NCBI GenBank assembly: GCA_963457665.1
Contig: OY735219.1
Span: 40,285,977 to 40,349,976 of the forward strand
Length of the DNA: 64,000 bases
Source: Thysanoteuthis rhombus
Lineage: Eukaryota; Mollusca; Cephalopoda; Oegopsida; Thysanoteuthidae
Direction: 5' to 3'
Position numbers and translations under genes: made by a program. Shown here one piece after another: positions 24,165-36,609 of this stretch; position 1 is the first letter of the stretch, and each line of letters begins with the position of its first letter. The notes below the pieces were generated by a model. It was given only the letters and a program-made list of their open reading frames with translations. It was not told the DNA's origin and made no database searches.

Positions 24165-26100
24165 ATCAAGACTGCTGATTTCATTGAATATGTGACATTT
24201 CTTCAACTATATTTGGTTATGAGCATTTATCTGACCTCTTAACTTTATTGATGCAAAATGTGGAAGTACTTAGTTTTCTTTTTCTGTTTTAGATAAAAGC
24301 ATTTATCTGGTCTGCTGACTCTATTGATGCTCAATGTTGCAGATATTTAGTTTTCCTTTTTCATATTTGATAATAAGAATCTATCTGGCCAGCTAATTTT
24401 AGTGATGTTCAATGTTGCAAATCCTTACTTTTCCTTTTTTCATATTTGATAATAAGAATCTATCTGGCCAGCTAATTTTAGTGATGTTCAATGTTGCAAA
24501 TCCTTACTTTTCCTTTTTTCATATTTGATTATAAGAATCTATCTGGCCAGCTAATTTTAGTGATGTTCAATGTTGCAAATCCTTACTTTTCCTTTCTTCA
24601 TATTTGATAATAAGAATCTATCTGGCCAGCTAATTTTAGTGATGTTCAATGTTGCAAATCCTTACTTTTCCTTGTTTTTATTTGGTTATAAGTATTTATC
24701 TGGTCTGCTGACATTATTGATGCTCAATGTTGCAAATCCATAGTTTTCCTTATCTACGTTTGGTTATGAGCATTTATCTGGCCTGTAGATTTTATTGAGG
24801 TTCAATGTAGCAAATCCTTTGATTTCCTCATTTATATTTGGTTATGAGTATTCATCAGGTTCGCTGACTTCATTTATACACAATGTTGTAAATCCTTATA
24901 TCCCTTCACTATAATTGGTCATAAGCATTTTTATGGCCTGTTGACTTTATTGATGTTCCATGTTGCAAATCTTTTGTTTTTCTTTGTCTATATTTGGTTA
25001 TAAGCATTTATATGGCCTGTTGACTCTAGTGATATTCCATGTTGCAAATATATGGTTTTCGTTGTCTATATTTGGTTATATGCATTGATCTGGCTGCTGA
25101 CTTCATTGATGTTCTATGTTGCAAATCTTTAGTTTTCCTTGTCTATATTTGGTTATAAGCATTTATCAGGTGTGCTGATGTTTTTGATGCTCATTGTGTA
25201 AAGCCTTAGTTTTCCTTATTTATATATAGTTATGAGCACTTACGTTACCTGCTTACATTGTTGATGCTCAGTATTGTAAATCCTTAGTTCCTGTCATCTA
25301 TATTTGGTTATAAGCATTTATCTGGCTTGCTGACTTTATTGATGCTCAATATTATAAATCCTTAGTTTTCTTTATCTATATATGGTTATGAGCATATATC
25401 TTGCCTGCTGACTTTATTGATGTACAGTGTTGCAAATCATTAGTTTTCTTTAACTATATTTGATAATAAACATTTACTGGCTTGCTGACTTATTGATGCC
25501 CAATGTTATAAATCCTTTATTGATATTTGGTTATAAGCATTTACCTGGTTTGCTGACTTCATTGATGTTGATTGTAGTATATCATTACTTTCCCTTATCA
25601 ATATTTGGTGATAAGCATTTATCCGGCCTGCTAACTTTATTAATGTTCGATGTTGCAAATCATTTGTTTTCTTCTCGTATATTTGGTTACGAGCATTTAT
25701 CTGGCCTGCATATTTTATTGATGTTCAGTGTAGCAAATCCTTTGTTTTCCATATCTGTGTTTTTTTATAAGCATTTATCTGGTCTTCTACACCTAACTTA
25801 ATTGAATATGTGACATTGCGTACCCGAATTCTTTGTTTTCCTTATTTATTTTCGGTTATATTCATTTATCTTGCCATCTCACTTCATTGTATGTATGTGT
25901 ATCGATACATGAGTTCTTGTTTTCCTTATCTATATTTGGTTATAAGCAATTATCTGGCCTTCTCACTTCATCTAGTTTGTCATGTTGCATACCCTAAATA
26001 CTTAGTTTCCTTATCTATATTTGGTTATAAGCATTTATCTGTTCTTCTCGCTTCATTGAATATGTGATGTTTCACACTCTAATTTTCTGTTCTCCTTAGG
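24165..26100 (+). repeat. Satellite of 78-79 bp units, about 25 copies
   Basis: Each unit carries 'atatttggttataagcattt', 'atctggcctgctgac', 'ttgatgttcaatgttgcaaa' and 'ccttagttttcctt'. Four units at 24378-24690 are almost identical with an exact 79-bp step; the rest are diverged. The first and last units share a variant block, 'cattgaatatgtga'. In the 78-bp part (25460-26067) the unit is a multiple of three, so long open frames with a 26-residue repeat (GYKHLSGLL..) appear. These are translations of the satellite; nothing suggests a protein. Confidence 0.95.
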
Positions 26101-26416
26101 TATAGATCATTGAAATTGATCTTTGCAAAATTGAGCAAACATCTCATTTTTTCTTTAGCCTTACACAAAACAATATACTTTGCTAAAATCTTCTTAATTA
26201 AAAGCATTTCTTCTGTCGTATAAATGTGCATGAAATCTATCACAATTTCACTACATTTGTCCCCCAAAATGGATTTCATATTTATTATTGATTGATTTTT
26301 TACATGAAATTATGAAAAAATCCACTTTCTTTTCTTTTTAACCCATTTTGGGGAAACTCTGATTCATATGATAATCTCATACATTGACATTGTTTATTCT
26401 TGTTTTATTTTCACAG

Positions 26417-26522
26417 AAACAAACAACAAACGAAGGAGAAATATGCTACCAATAATAATTGCTGCACCTGTCTTGGCTCTTTCATTGGTCATCGTTGTTC
26501 TCGTTTTCTTGTACTACAGAAG
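26417..26522 (+). CDS. Internal exon: transmembrane segment of an unidentified membrane protein
   Basis: The exon lies between a clean acceptor (ttgttttattttcacag) and donor (AG|gtaagaac). It is 106 bp, entering in phase 1 (two bases complete a codon) and leaving in phase 2. In that frame it reads TNNKRRRN, then a helix of about 23 residues starting MLPIIIAAPVLALSLVIVV and ending FLYYR. The hydrophobic run followed by YYR and, in the next exon, RKFHHVQR is a standard stop-transfer, so the C-terminus is predicted to be cytoplasmic. KRRRN before the helix is also basic, which weakens the topology call slightly. No earlier exon was found in the window, so the extracellular part and the gene identity are unknown. 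Confidence 0.72.
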
Positions 26523-26934
26523 GTAAGAACTGAACATCTTGTTCATTTTTATCTGATATTTATTGTCTGCATGCTAGTTTCTAGATACCCACTCAGCATC
26601 CGTTCACAATTGTGATATGCATTTCATACATTACCTTTTCTATTTTCACCTCAAAGTTGTACATTTGTAATGCTTAATTTAGTGTGAATTTAGTGCCTGC
26701 CTTTATAATATGTATATGTCTGTATGTCTATATATGTGTGTATGTATATTTGCATATACGCACATGTATCATGCCTGTCAAACGATACAGGTGTGTTATA
26801 CTTTTAAGGAGATACACATTTCAATGTAATATAGCTAGCAAATAAATTAAAATAATAACTAGCATTCTAAGGGAAATTATGAATCACCGACACCCATATA
26901 CATGGCTTTTCACCTGATGAAAATTACTTTGATG

Positions 26935-27190
26935 TAAATATACTACCAGTATGATTTGAATCAAAATTTATGATTCCAAAACAAACAAACATGGACGCAA
27001 ACTAAGGGACCAATGTGGCATGAACTTTCTTTGTAAATTGAACACCCAAATAACAACCTATTGCGTGAGGGAGGGGAGGCTCAAAAAACAGAACAAAATG
27101 TTTCCTTACTCATTGAAGAGGTTGGGTATTCAAAATTTCAAGTTTCTCTTATGAACAGTTTGGGCTGGGCCAAGTCCAGATAGATAAACA
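26935..27190 (+). repeat. GATCA repeat, variant B
   Basis: Second copy of the arrangement at 2185-2440: 'ctaccagtatgatttgaatc', 'gcaaactaagggaccaatgt', then 'tcttatgaacagtttgggc' and 'gccaagtccagatagata'. Confidence 0.65.
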
Positions 27191-27194
27191 TAAA

Positions 27195-27715
27195 TGTCAG
27201 AACACATGAATAACCCAACAACAGTGATTGAACTGGTCTGTTGTGGATAGCTGTAATTAATTACCAAATTTATCAAAAAGAAGTCAATTTGACTTTAAAT
27301 GATATTTACAAGGGCAAAACAGTAGACTGACATATAGTTTTGATCTGAAATTTTCACAGTATTATGTTTAATCTATGTTATTAATATTCATCATTGAATT
27401 AAGTGCATTTGACAGGAATGGAGATCAAATTGAAAAATATTTGTTGTTAAGAATTAATTTTTCTATCAATAGGCTACAGATGTTTTGATGTAACTTGGTA
27501 TTTTATCAATTCACTTGAATATTTATTGATATTATTAATAATGACAGACAAATCTAATCAAGAATTCTTGGTGATATTGCATGGGCAGACATTAAATTTT
27601 GATGATATTATGTCACCTGGACATAGTTACCTGGACATATTACTACGATGTAAGCGAGTAATTTTGCATGTTTCCACCCTAAAATATAATCACTTCTTCC
27701 ATAGCATATAGTTCC
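27195..27715. other. AT-rich intronic sequence
   Basis: Nothing recognisable. Confidence 0.5.
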
Positions 27716-27915
27716 TAAATTCCATTTAAATTCATTGAAAGCTTTTGGAAAGTCATATGCGTAAACATATATGTATGGAAAAAAAGTAGAAAAATATCAC
27801 TCAATCAAAAAAAATTCCTGGATTTGCCCCAAAGCTTAACCAACTCTTTTGTACCCTCCCCTACAAAATTTCATTTAAATCCATTGTGTATTATACATAC
27901 CTCTCCTAATTTCAT
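27716..27915 (+). repeat. Interspersed repeat with 'aaattcattg' motif, fragment
   Basis: Shares 'aaaattcctggatttgcccc', 'ctacaaaatttcatttaaat' and 'ccattgtgta' with the longer copy at 42555-43000. The fragment stops before the 'gacagacag' tail seen there. Confidence 0.5.
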
Positions 27916-28009
27916 TGATAAAGATAAATTAAACATATTGCAATGAACTGTGCAATTGCATATTCATTGTCATAGGTTAAGACACAAATAATTGTCAATA
28001 CAAAGACAC

Positions 28010-28505
28010 ATAAGCTAAAAGCCAGCCTTTGAAAGAGCAAGCTCAATCCTCAAGAACAAGAAAATCCCTGTAGTCCTAGAAGGAAAAGTATACAACCAAT
28101 GCATTCTCCGAATCGTCACCAATGGAGCTGGAACATGGAACCTAACCAAGAGACTGGCCCTCAAACTGTGAACTATGCAAAGTGCACATGAAAGTATCAT
28201 GCTCAACCTCACATGGATAGACCACAAGACAGCACAATATATCATGGAGAAAACGGGTGTCCGAGACATCATAGAATCCACCAGAAAACTCAAGTGGCAA
28301 GTAGTTGGTCATGTTGTAAGAATGGCAGACAACCGATGGACATAATAACTCACAACATAGTTTCCCAAAGATCACACGCAAAACTGGGTCCAGCTGGATA
28401 GAGATACGAACTATATAAGTTCAGTAAGTATCAGCTCTATTACACCCAGGATTGGAAGATCTATGTCCAACGATGGATGATAAAAGACTGATTATGATGA
28501 TGAAG
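28010..28505 (+). mobile_element. RTE-type LINE 3' end
   Basis: Sense copy from the 'gagcaagctcaatcctcaag' block through 'ggagctggaacatggaacct' (family GAETWNLTKR), 'catgttgtaagaatggcaga' (GHVVRMAD) to 'gatgataaaagactgattat'. Frameshifted; the open frames on the opposite strand are shadows. Confidence 0.88.
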
Positions 28506-28737
28506 CTGATGGATGCAAAGGCAAATTATACTAAAATATTTTTCCGAATATCATTGTTAGATGCCCACATCTATTGCAGTAATAGCTGTCACTCACTGAC
28601 TGACTATCTGACAAATCAATCTAGCAAATGCCTCACACCATCTCCATGAAGCATTCCCTCCCACCCCTTTTATGAAAAAAATTCTTGTATTTGATGTCAC
28701 TTGAGATTCATTTTAAATCTTGTATTTTGATTGTTGC

Positions 28738-29138
28738 TTATAGAACCATCACATAACCCAAATCTTTCGGCAGTATGCCATCCTGGTGATAATGGATTGA
28801 AAAAATCAGTAAAAAAGGTGATCAATGAATAAGTTTCTTCTCACACCTTCTATTGGCTGGTGATCACCAAAATATTTCTGAACTTTCAAAAAAAACAAGT
28901 GTGAATGCTACTGGGTTGAAACTATGGGACCAATTTAGCAGTATGTACTTTCTTTTTTGGGGATGAATATTTTTTCTTTTTAAAAATATTTTTCTGGACA
29001 AAATAAGGAGTAAATATCAGAATTAGTCCTCTTGCTGCATTTGTATGGCCTATATATGAGGTATATACATACATAGCCAGCCAGACCAACTTGAAAACTA
29101 AAGAAACTTATGTTGACAGTTTTTGGTTGACACTTTTA
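28738..29138 (+). repeat. GATCA repeat, near full-length copy
   Basis: From 'atagaaccatcacataaccc' to 'cttatgttgacagtttttgg', with the TGATCA block and the 'gaccaatttagcag' middle. Confidence 0.85.
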
Positions 29139-29697
29139 ATTAAAAGCAGTAAAACTCAATATCATTTACATCATTGACAATCTAAAATTAGAAAAATATC
29201 GATGAAATGAACCATAAATTCAAAAAATAATTCCTTTCATTATATACCACAAACTTCCAAAATTGAAATTAATCTTCTTACAAGGTTGCTCAATAAATAC
29301 AGCTATGGTGGACCCGAAGAGAAAAGACATTTTTTTTTTAAAGTTTGATTCATGTTAATCAGAAATATGCAATTAGATTTCCACCTGAGAAGAATTGACA
29401 GGTATGGTGTGTATTTGTGTTTAAACTTTGACTGAATTTTTGTGTTAATAACCTGACAGTCATGATTAGTTGATATAGTTATTACAATTCATCTTAATAA
29501 CAATGTAATGTACCATATCATTTGATAAGTCTGCTCATTTTTTATTATATTTTACAATACAAATACATATAAGTATATAGACAACATGCCAATTTTGACA
29601 TAACTTTTTTTGTATGACAGTGGTCTCAATACAATCAAAAGCAATGTTCCTGAATGAAGTTACTTAAATCTAAAATCAAGTGAAGAATCACTCTAGG

Positions 29698-30140
29698 ATG
29701 GTAAGCTTTTGATAGAGCAAGCTCAACCTTTAAAAACAATAAAATCCCATTAATTTTAAAAGGAAGGGTCTACAATCAATGCATCCTTGCAATAGTCACC
29801 AATGAAGCTGGAACATGGAAGCTAACCAGAAGATTGACCCTCAAACTGAGAAGCATACAATATGTACATCAGAGAATCATGCACAATATCGCATGGAGAG
29901 ATCACAAAACGGTGCCGCATTTTAGAGAAAAAACATGAGTCAGGGATATCATAAAATCCATTAGAAAAATCAATAGTCAATGGGCTGGTCATATTGCAAG
30001 AATAGCATATAACCAACGGACATCACAACTCACAGCATGGATCTCCGGGGATCATATCCAAAACTGTGGCAGGCAAAATATAAGATGGCATGACGAAATA
30101 GAAAAGTTCAGAAAGTATTGGTTCTGTACATCCGGTAACG
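29698..30140 (+). mobile_element. RTE-type LINE 3' end
   Basis: Same blocks as at 28010, more diverged: 'agagcaagctcaaccttta', 'gaagctggaacatggaagct', 'gggctggtcatattgcaaga', 'aaaagttcagaaagtattgg'. The final 3' part is lost. Confidence 0.85.
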
Positions 30141-30144
30141 GAAT

Positions 30145-31500
30145 AAACTTTCCAAACAAACCAGCACAAGTCAGCTCAAAATCTATGCATCATCAGAATT
30201 CCTGATAATAATTCATACACCATACGTGATATATTTTTTATGTATATTGAATAATAAAATAGTAGAACATGTTTTAACCTTGCATTTGAACCAACTGAAG
30301 ACATATTTAGACTATTATAATTGATAATCAGTAAGTTTTGGTGAATTTGTTACTAATAATTGGATCCTTTGTTCCTTGTATTCATAAAATATTAGCATTT
30401 GATATTTTTGTTTATGATATAGAATCCATAATCATTATATCTGATTTATGCACACTTTTTTTGAAAATATATGTTTACTAAAGAATATAAAGCAAATGAT
30501 TTTTTGTGTATACATTTATGTGTGCGTTCATATAGATTTAAATACAAGTGTCTTTGTGTGTGAATATAAGTGCATAATATATATACATATGTATATACAT
30601 ATATAATGGGATGTTTCTGCCCTGTTTGGGCTTCTTCAGGTGAATGATTTGGTTTATTTTAGATTTTCTGGGGGCTGTCTCCTATTGTAAGTGGTAGAGT
30701 CTTTTTTTATCTTATTTGTTTTAGTTCAGTTGTTGGCTATTGCTTGATATATTTTTGTTTTATCCAATATGTATACACATTTGTTGGTGGTTATGAACTA
30801 CAAACCACGAGGTCTGGTATGGGTGGTACTTCTATCAATCACTTGTGGTATGTTTTCTCACTCAGAGTGTTTTATAACCTTAGTGTTTTTTTCCTATTAC
30901 ATCTGGTTCCTCTTGTCTAAGGTAATTATGCTGATTGGATTGTTTTTTAAGGTGGCTATGAGAATAAGATATCTATGTTAGTTATTTTTAGTATATCAAT
31001 ACATGAGTTATTGAGTTATGCTTGTTAACAGAAATTTTGAGCAGTATGAGCATTTTAATGCTATTTCATTTTTTTTCTGTTAGATAATCATGTTTTTTGT
31101 TTTTAGATTTTTTTTTACTGGCAAAACTAAGGATTTCAAATTTTTTATTTAGGCATAAGTGCATAGAGTTTCAAAATTTTTGCATATGTATGTTTGTTTT
31201 AATATTTTACATTTTACCGTCAGTTTGAGATTGCTATCACTCAGTCTCCAATAATATGTCAACAGTGATGTACTATTTTTATATTTTTCATTAGTAAAAG
31301 ATCATATATGGTTGGCTAATCTAAGTTTAAATGGTATTTTCAATATTACTATATAATATTTTACTTTTATGGGTTTCTCCTAGAATGATATTTTGGCTTG
31401 GTATTCAATACTTCATTCAAAACATCTGTTTTACAAAGGGTATCTATTTTTGCTTGTGCCATTGCAATCTAGTTTATTTTTCCTTCCTTTGTTAATATTA
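30145..31500. other. AT-rich intronic sequence
   Basis: Around 30600-30690 is a GC-richer patch (ctgccctgtttgggcttctt) that may be a repeat end. No exon recognised. Confidence 0.4.
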
Positions 31501-31514
31501 ATTCTAACAAATAG

Positions 31515-31544
<30 letters not shown>
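31515..31544. repeat. (TA)n microsatellite
   Basis: Short TA array. Confidence 0.95.
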
Positions 31545-31546
<2 letters not shown>

Positions 31547-31760
31547 TATCCATTTTTGCTTCCAAAGTAAAATATATGATGCTAATTTTTTTTCTACAGA
31601 AACCCCTTAAACCACTGAAAGGTACACATATGCTACTGAAGATGGGAACCTTTCCCAAAATATGTGCAGCCTATTGATTAATTCATTTATGAATTAATTG
31701 ATTAACAAATAAAGTCCCCATATACTTTTACCCAAGAGTCTGTTTCATTCCATATAGTTC

Positions 31761-31907
<147 letters not shown>

Positions 31908-32134
31908 TATCAGTGATGTGTCTATGGATGTTGTCACCTGGGGTGTCTCCCGACCCTACCATCCCAAGATATCAAGAATTTTTTGTCATCGTTTTATTTC
32001 AATACCATACATTATTCATCATGATTCTCGCATATCATTAAATATGGTGATATAAGCCTACACTTACCAGCAATTCTATTCATCATCAGTTTTCAATTTT
32101 CCAGTTCAGAAAATAAGTATGGGTACAATGGAAA

Positions 32135-32500
32135 TATTCCCACTCGGCATCTTTGAAAAAATCTGCTCAATAAAACTAGAAAACCCTCTGAGAGTGTATA
32201 CTCCCGTCAACTGTCATTGTCAGGGAAAGTAATTGTGTATGAATCCACCCCAATATTGAATGAATTTTTCTTTAGTCCATTCATTTGTCCACCCTTCTTC
32301 TTTGGAGATTTTGTGTGGACAGACATAAACTTTCAGTGATACCATGTGGTGTGGATATATAGATATGATGTAAGGGATGTAATTGTGCATGGAACCATCA
32401 CAAAATTTTATTGCTCTTTCATACCCTATGGTCCACCCTTCCAAAAAATCTTATTGAAATTCATTGAGGATATCCTAGAGTTATTGTGTGGATAGACAGA
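32135..32500 (+). repeat. Interspersed repeat with 'gtggacagacat' motif
   Basis: Contains 'gaatccaccccaatattgaa', 'ttttgtgtggacagacata' and 'ttattgtgtggatagacaga', shared in order with 42555-43100. Such 'stop, then GTGGACAGACAG' tails are typical of certain RTE-type retroelement 3' ends; that assignment is an inference. Confidence 0.55.
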
Positions 32501-33007
32501 TGGTTCATCAGGCAAAGAAAATTACTGAAAGACCCATGAAAAATTTTTGGCAATAATCTTAGTGTCACTCCCTTTGCTAATGCCCCCCATCCCCCCCATT
32601 CTCTCACTTATATCCTCACACACAAACATATACTACTTATATAAAGCTTTCCAGCAGTACTCATTTACACACACACACTTACAGACATTGACATTTTTCA
32701 TGAGTTGGGTTCAAGTGATGTTTAATAACTTGTTTGATTCATAAAAAATTCTCAATAAAACTAGAAAATATTTTCATTACTTATGTAGTAAAACGAATGA
32801 TAATGAAATGTTCCTTGGTACTGTATAAATCTTCATTTTAATTAATGTCAACCAAACACTTTCCCCAAAATATTTCTGTATAATAAGGCTATGAGACTCA
32901 ATCGGTCAGTATCTCATTTCTATAATCAAGCAATAGGATTACATCTTTCATAACTTCAAACTTTTGCTTACAAATGTGATGACGATGTATTATAAGATAT
33001 TAATAGA

Positions 33008-33422
33008 ATTATCACCAAAACTATCAGTATAGGTTTTTTTTAGGTTTTCAGGTTGGTACAGCTGGCTGGCTATGTTTGTATGTATCATGCATACACAGAC
33101 TACACCACTGGAGCTGGAGGGTTGAAAAGTTGAACATTTACTCCCTATTATGTCTACAAAATTTTTGTTCAAATCCCATCCTCCTAAAAAGATTTTTAAC
33201 GTAAATTTTTACTAAATTTATCTATTACTTTGTGTTCAACAGCATTCATGCTTACTTTTTGAAAGTCCAAACTTTTTTAGTAACCACTGTCCAACAAAAG
33301 ATGTGAACAATAGCTTTTCCATTGATCACCACTTTTTCAATTTTTTTTGTCGATCGCCTCCATCTCAGCTTGCTGCCAAAAGACGTTGACTGCTTCCATT
33401 GATTGACTAACTAGACCTGTTT
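33008..33422 (-). repeat. GATCA repeat, near full-length copy
   Basis: From 'aaactatcagtataggtttt' to 'gattgactaactagacctgt'. The middle is intact. Confidence 0.85.
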
Positions 33423-33637
33423 ATTCTCTCTGTTTTAATGATTCACTGAATAATTAAAAAATCAATTTTTCTAATCCCATAAACTAATTATTAGCAAACT
33501 AATTAGAAAGCTCATTAATCTTGCTTATATTGATCATAGACTTTTTCACTCACAATGTATTATTGAAGGAGATATTCCTAAATCATCATTTATTTGATTT
33601 TAGATAATACTTCAATTTATTCACCTATTTTTTAGTA

Positions 33638-33702
33638 GATGAAGTATTGTAAATCATTGTTAATATTTTTTTTCATTTTAATGCTATGATTTACCTTCAT
33701 CC
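33638..33702 (+). repeat. Short 'GATGAARTATTGTAAATCATT' repeat, copy 1
   Basis: Related to 34210-34440 and 41870-41995; here only the first arm is visible. Confidence 0.4.
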
Positions 33703-33710
33703 TAATTCTA

Positions 33711-34168
33711 GAAACTGTCAACTAAAACTGTTAACATAGGTTTTTTCAGTCTTTAGATTGATTTGCCTGACAGGTTGGCTATGTTAGTATGTAATTGTGG
33801 TGCATACAACCTGCACTAATGGAGCTAGGGGGCAGAAATTTTTAACATTTTTCTCCTTATTTATTTTTTCCTTCCACCTAAAAATGTGTTTTTTCAGAGT
33901 TTTTTTCAAATTCCCCTCCGAAATAGGTTTTTTTGGGGGGGGGGCAGTTTACAATATAAGTTTATGCTAAATTGTTCTCTTAGTTTGTTTCAGGCAGCAT
34001 CCATGCTTATTTTTGGATGTTAAGATGTTTTAGTGATCACTGTCCAACAGAAAGCGAGAGAAGTCACTAATTCATTTTTTTCAATTTTTAAATTGATCAC
34101 TCCCAACATCCTGCTAAAAGACATTGGTCACATGACAGTTTCTATTGTATGACTAATCAGACCAGTTT
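33711..34168 (-). repeat. GATCA repeat, full-length copy
   Basis: From 'gaaactgtcaactaaaactg' to 'gactaatcagaccagttt'. Contains an oligo-G/T stretch at about 33920-33945 where other copies have a shorter run. Confidence 0.88.
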
Positions 34169-34228
34169 AATTTTAAATGATAGTTTAATTCATCTATTTA
34201 TATTTTAGTTGATGAAAGATTGAAAATC

Positions 34229-34425
34229 ATTAACACATTTTTATGTTACTATTCACATTCGACTTGATATTTTGTTGCTCTTTATCACAACTTTTCCCAG
34301 AGCAGATTTCCATCAACTGTGAGTTAATAAACAGCACAGTCTGAGAAAATAAAAAATAAAGAGCAACAAAAATATCAAGATTTTCAGTAAATAGAAGCAT
34401 AAAAATGGAAAAAATTGTTAATAGT
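34229..34425. repeat. Inverted repeat (hairpin), arms about 75-90 bp
   Basis: 34229-34302 and 34333-34425 are reverse complements: 'cttgatattttgttgctcttta' on the left against 'taaagagcaacaaaaatatcaag' on the right (each quoted in full only where short), plus flanking AT-rich matches. The spacer is about 30 bp. Confidence 0.7.
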
Positions 34426-34851
34426 TTAATTGTTTTGTTTCCTCAAAATAGATTATTTCAACAAAAACATTAAGATATTCATGATTTATGTTTAAACAAA
34501 TTAACACACAAAGAATTCGGAACACTCTGTGTACTTGGATGAAGTCAAATCTAGTCTTACTCTCAGTTATTATAAATGATCTGTGGAAGAGCAATAAACA
34601 AAATACTGATCTACAAGTGTGTGTTCAACATTTATGAGAGGTAATCACCTTTTAAGTGTTCCCATGCAGCCCAAATGTGCTTTAAAAGGAAAATAAGTTG
34701 ATGTTTATGATGTGCACTTTGTAATCTACATTACTGTTTACATCTCTGGTACATAAATCAAATGTCTAACTGGATAGAACAACAAACTGAGATTCAACAT
34801 CCATTTTCATCATCATTCTTCAGCCACGAAATATACCAGTCAATTCATTAT

Positions 34852-35089
34852 CAGTGTTGGCAACTCAAGAAATGTTTTTACCCTAGTTTGACTACCAAGA
34901 ATCCCTAAAAAGCCCTAAATCAGAACAAAATAGCCTGAAAACACCAAAAATGGTCAAAACACACCAAAAAGATGTTTAAAATGGTCAAAAATGTTCAAGC
35001 ATGTCCCTGCTAAATTAGCACTTTTTTTGCACTGCTTAAACAAGAAACATGCTGAATTTAGTGCCAAAAACACCAAACTAGCAACACCG
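34852..35089. mobile_element. Probable hAT-type MITE
   Basis: About 238 bp with ends CAGTGTTGGCAAC and, in complement, CGGTGTTGCTAG. A CAGTG..-type end is common among hAT elements. A flanking 8-bp duplication could not be confirmed. No coding capacity. Confidence 0.5.
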
Positions 35090-35112
35090 ATAATTATCCC
35101 TAAATAGATCTT

Positions 35113-35578
35113 GTCAGTCACACTATAGATACCATTCCATGACCATCGTCTTTTGATAGCATTCCATGACCACCATCTTTTGGTAGCATGCCATGTTGGA
35201 CGTGATGAATTATAAGATTGGAAAAAGGGGTGATCAATGAATTAGTTACTTCTCTTGTCGAATTACTGAAAAGTCCTAATTTGAAAAATATAAGCATGAA
35301 AATTGCTACTCATACAAACTAAGCAACAAATTTAGTATAAATTCACATTGTATATTGACCCACTCATCCTCAAACCCTATTTTGGAGGGAATTTTGAAAA
35401 AAAACATTTCTTCTTTTAAAAAAACAACTTTTTTTTTTCTGGTAAGCAGTAAATGTTTAAATTTGAGACTCTCTCTATTGGTGCAGTCAGTATATACATA
35501 TATAGCCAACCAAACTCAGTTAAATACTAAAGTAACCTATGTTGACAGTTTTGTGACAGTATTGGTTGATAGTTTCTA
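35113..35578 (+). repeat. GATCA repeat with a small internal duplication
   Basis: Complete copy whose 5' segment is doubled ('cattccatgaccatcgtctt' then 'cattccatgaccaccatctt'). Confidence 0.85.
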
Positions 35579-35694
35579 TCACACCAGTGAACCATACTGT
35601 GTTTTAGCAAACAAAATTACTGCAGTAGAAATAACAACTTAATGATCAGGCTCTGAAAAATTGTAAACACTGTACTTGAGAGAGTAGATCACTA

Positions 35695-35933
35695 CATCTA
35701 CCTCAGACAACAAATCTCCATGAAATCCTCAGAAGAAGGAGAAATCAGACCAAAAATTATTCTAGGTTGGCAAACTTTCAGAAGAGCAAGCTCAACCTTC
35801 AAGAACAGGAAAATGCTATAAGTCCTAGAAAGAAGAGTGTACTCCATTATATACCAATGCATTCCCTCCAAGTCACCTATGGAGCTGAAACATGGAACCT
35901 AACCAAAAGATTGACCCTCAAACTGAGAACCAT
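35695..35933 (+). mobile_element. RTE-type LINE 3' region, left piece
   Basis: Reads 'caacaaatctccatgaaatc', 'agagcaagctcaaccttcaa' and 'gagctgaaacatggaaccta', and stops inside the 'aactgagaaccat' block. It resumes at 36341. Confidence 0.85.
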
Positions 35934-36340
35934 CTGGTGTTAGGCTGATTACATCAATTGATCTTTATAGAGCCTCCTGCCTAAGGGGCCTCACACTTGA
36001 GTATGTTCCAGTCTTGTCAATTACACACAATACCATATTACAGATGATTTACAGAGAACAGCAACAATGTTAATTTTTTTTTATTTTCCAAAGATTCAAC
36101 AGTGTTTGTTTACACTATTTATATTCTGAATTTTTTTTATTGTACTTGAATTAAATAATGTTAATCAATTTCAGGAGAGCATGGAAAATACCTCTATGAA
36201 ATTTTTAGGTGCACATTGATTGCTTTCCATTATACCATTGGGATATAAAGTTTATTTTTATGTATAAGACTCTGCAGATCTTGACTGTTAACCAGGGGTC
36301 CTACAAAGAATGTTTCCAATTGGGCCCCACCGCTTCATAG
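35934..36340. mobile_element. Insertion of unknown class splitting a LINE
   Basis: 407 bp between two halves of one LINE 3' end, which resumes after losing about 15 bases. The right end is GC-rich (aatgtttccaattgggcccc). No inverted ends or target duplication were visible, so the class is open. Confidence 0.55.
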
Positions 36341-36550
36341 GAAAGAATCATGCTCAGCATCACATGAAGAGAGCACAAGACAGCACAAGATGTTGGAGGA
36401 AAAACGTGACTCAGAAATATCATAGAATTCATTAGAAAACTCAAACTGCAATAGACTGGTCATGTTGCAAGAATGGCAGACAACCTCTGAACATCACAAA
36501 TCACAACATAGATCCCTAGAGATCATATGCAAACCTGTGGCCATCAAAAA
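36341..36550 (+). mobile_element. RTE-type LINE 3' region, right piece
   Basis: Continues the copy at 35695: 'gaatcatgctcagcatcaca', 'agactggtcatgttgcaaga', 'catagatccctagagatcat'. A scrap of GATCA repeat 3' end follows at 36555-36603. Confidence 0.85.
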
Positions 36551-36609
36551 ATATACAGTCAACCAAACTCATTCAAAAACTAAAGAAACCTGCATTGACA
36601 GAGCCTAAA

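Noticed and set aside
25460..26067. 113- and 85-codon frames with a 26-residue repeat
   Set aside because: The repeat is the 78-bp satellite unit read in frame; units of 79 bp upstream break the frame, and there is no selection-like conservation at codon level.
24165..26100. CRISPR-like regular array
   Set aside because: The units are contiguous with no unique spacers, and the sequence is eukaryotic.
28142..28381. Minus-strand frames across the sense LINE copy (also 29822-30016 and 28015-28293)
   Set aside because: They are antisense shadows of the LINE 3' end.
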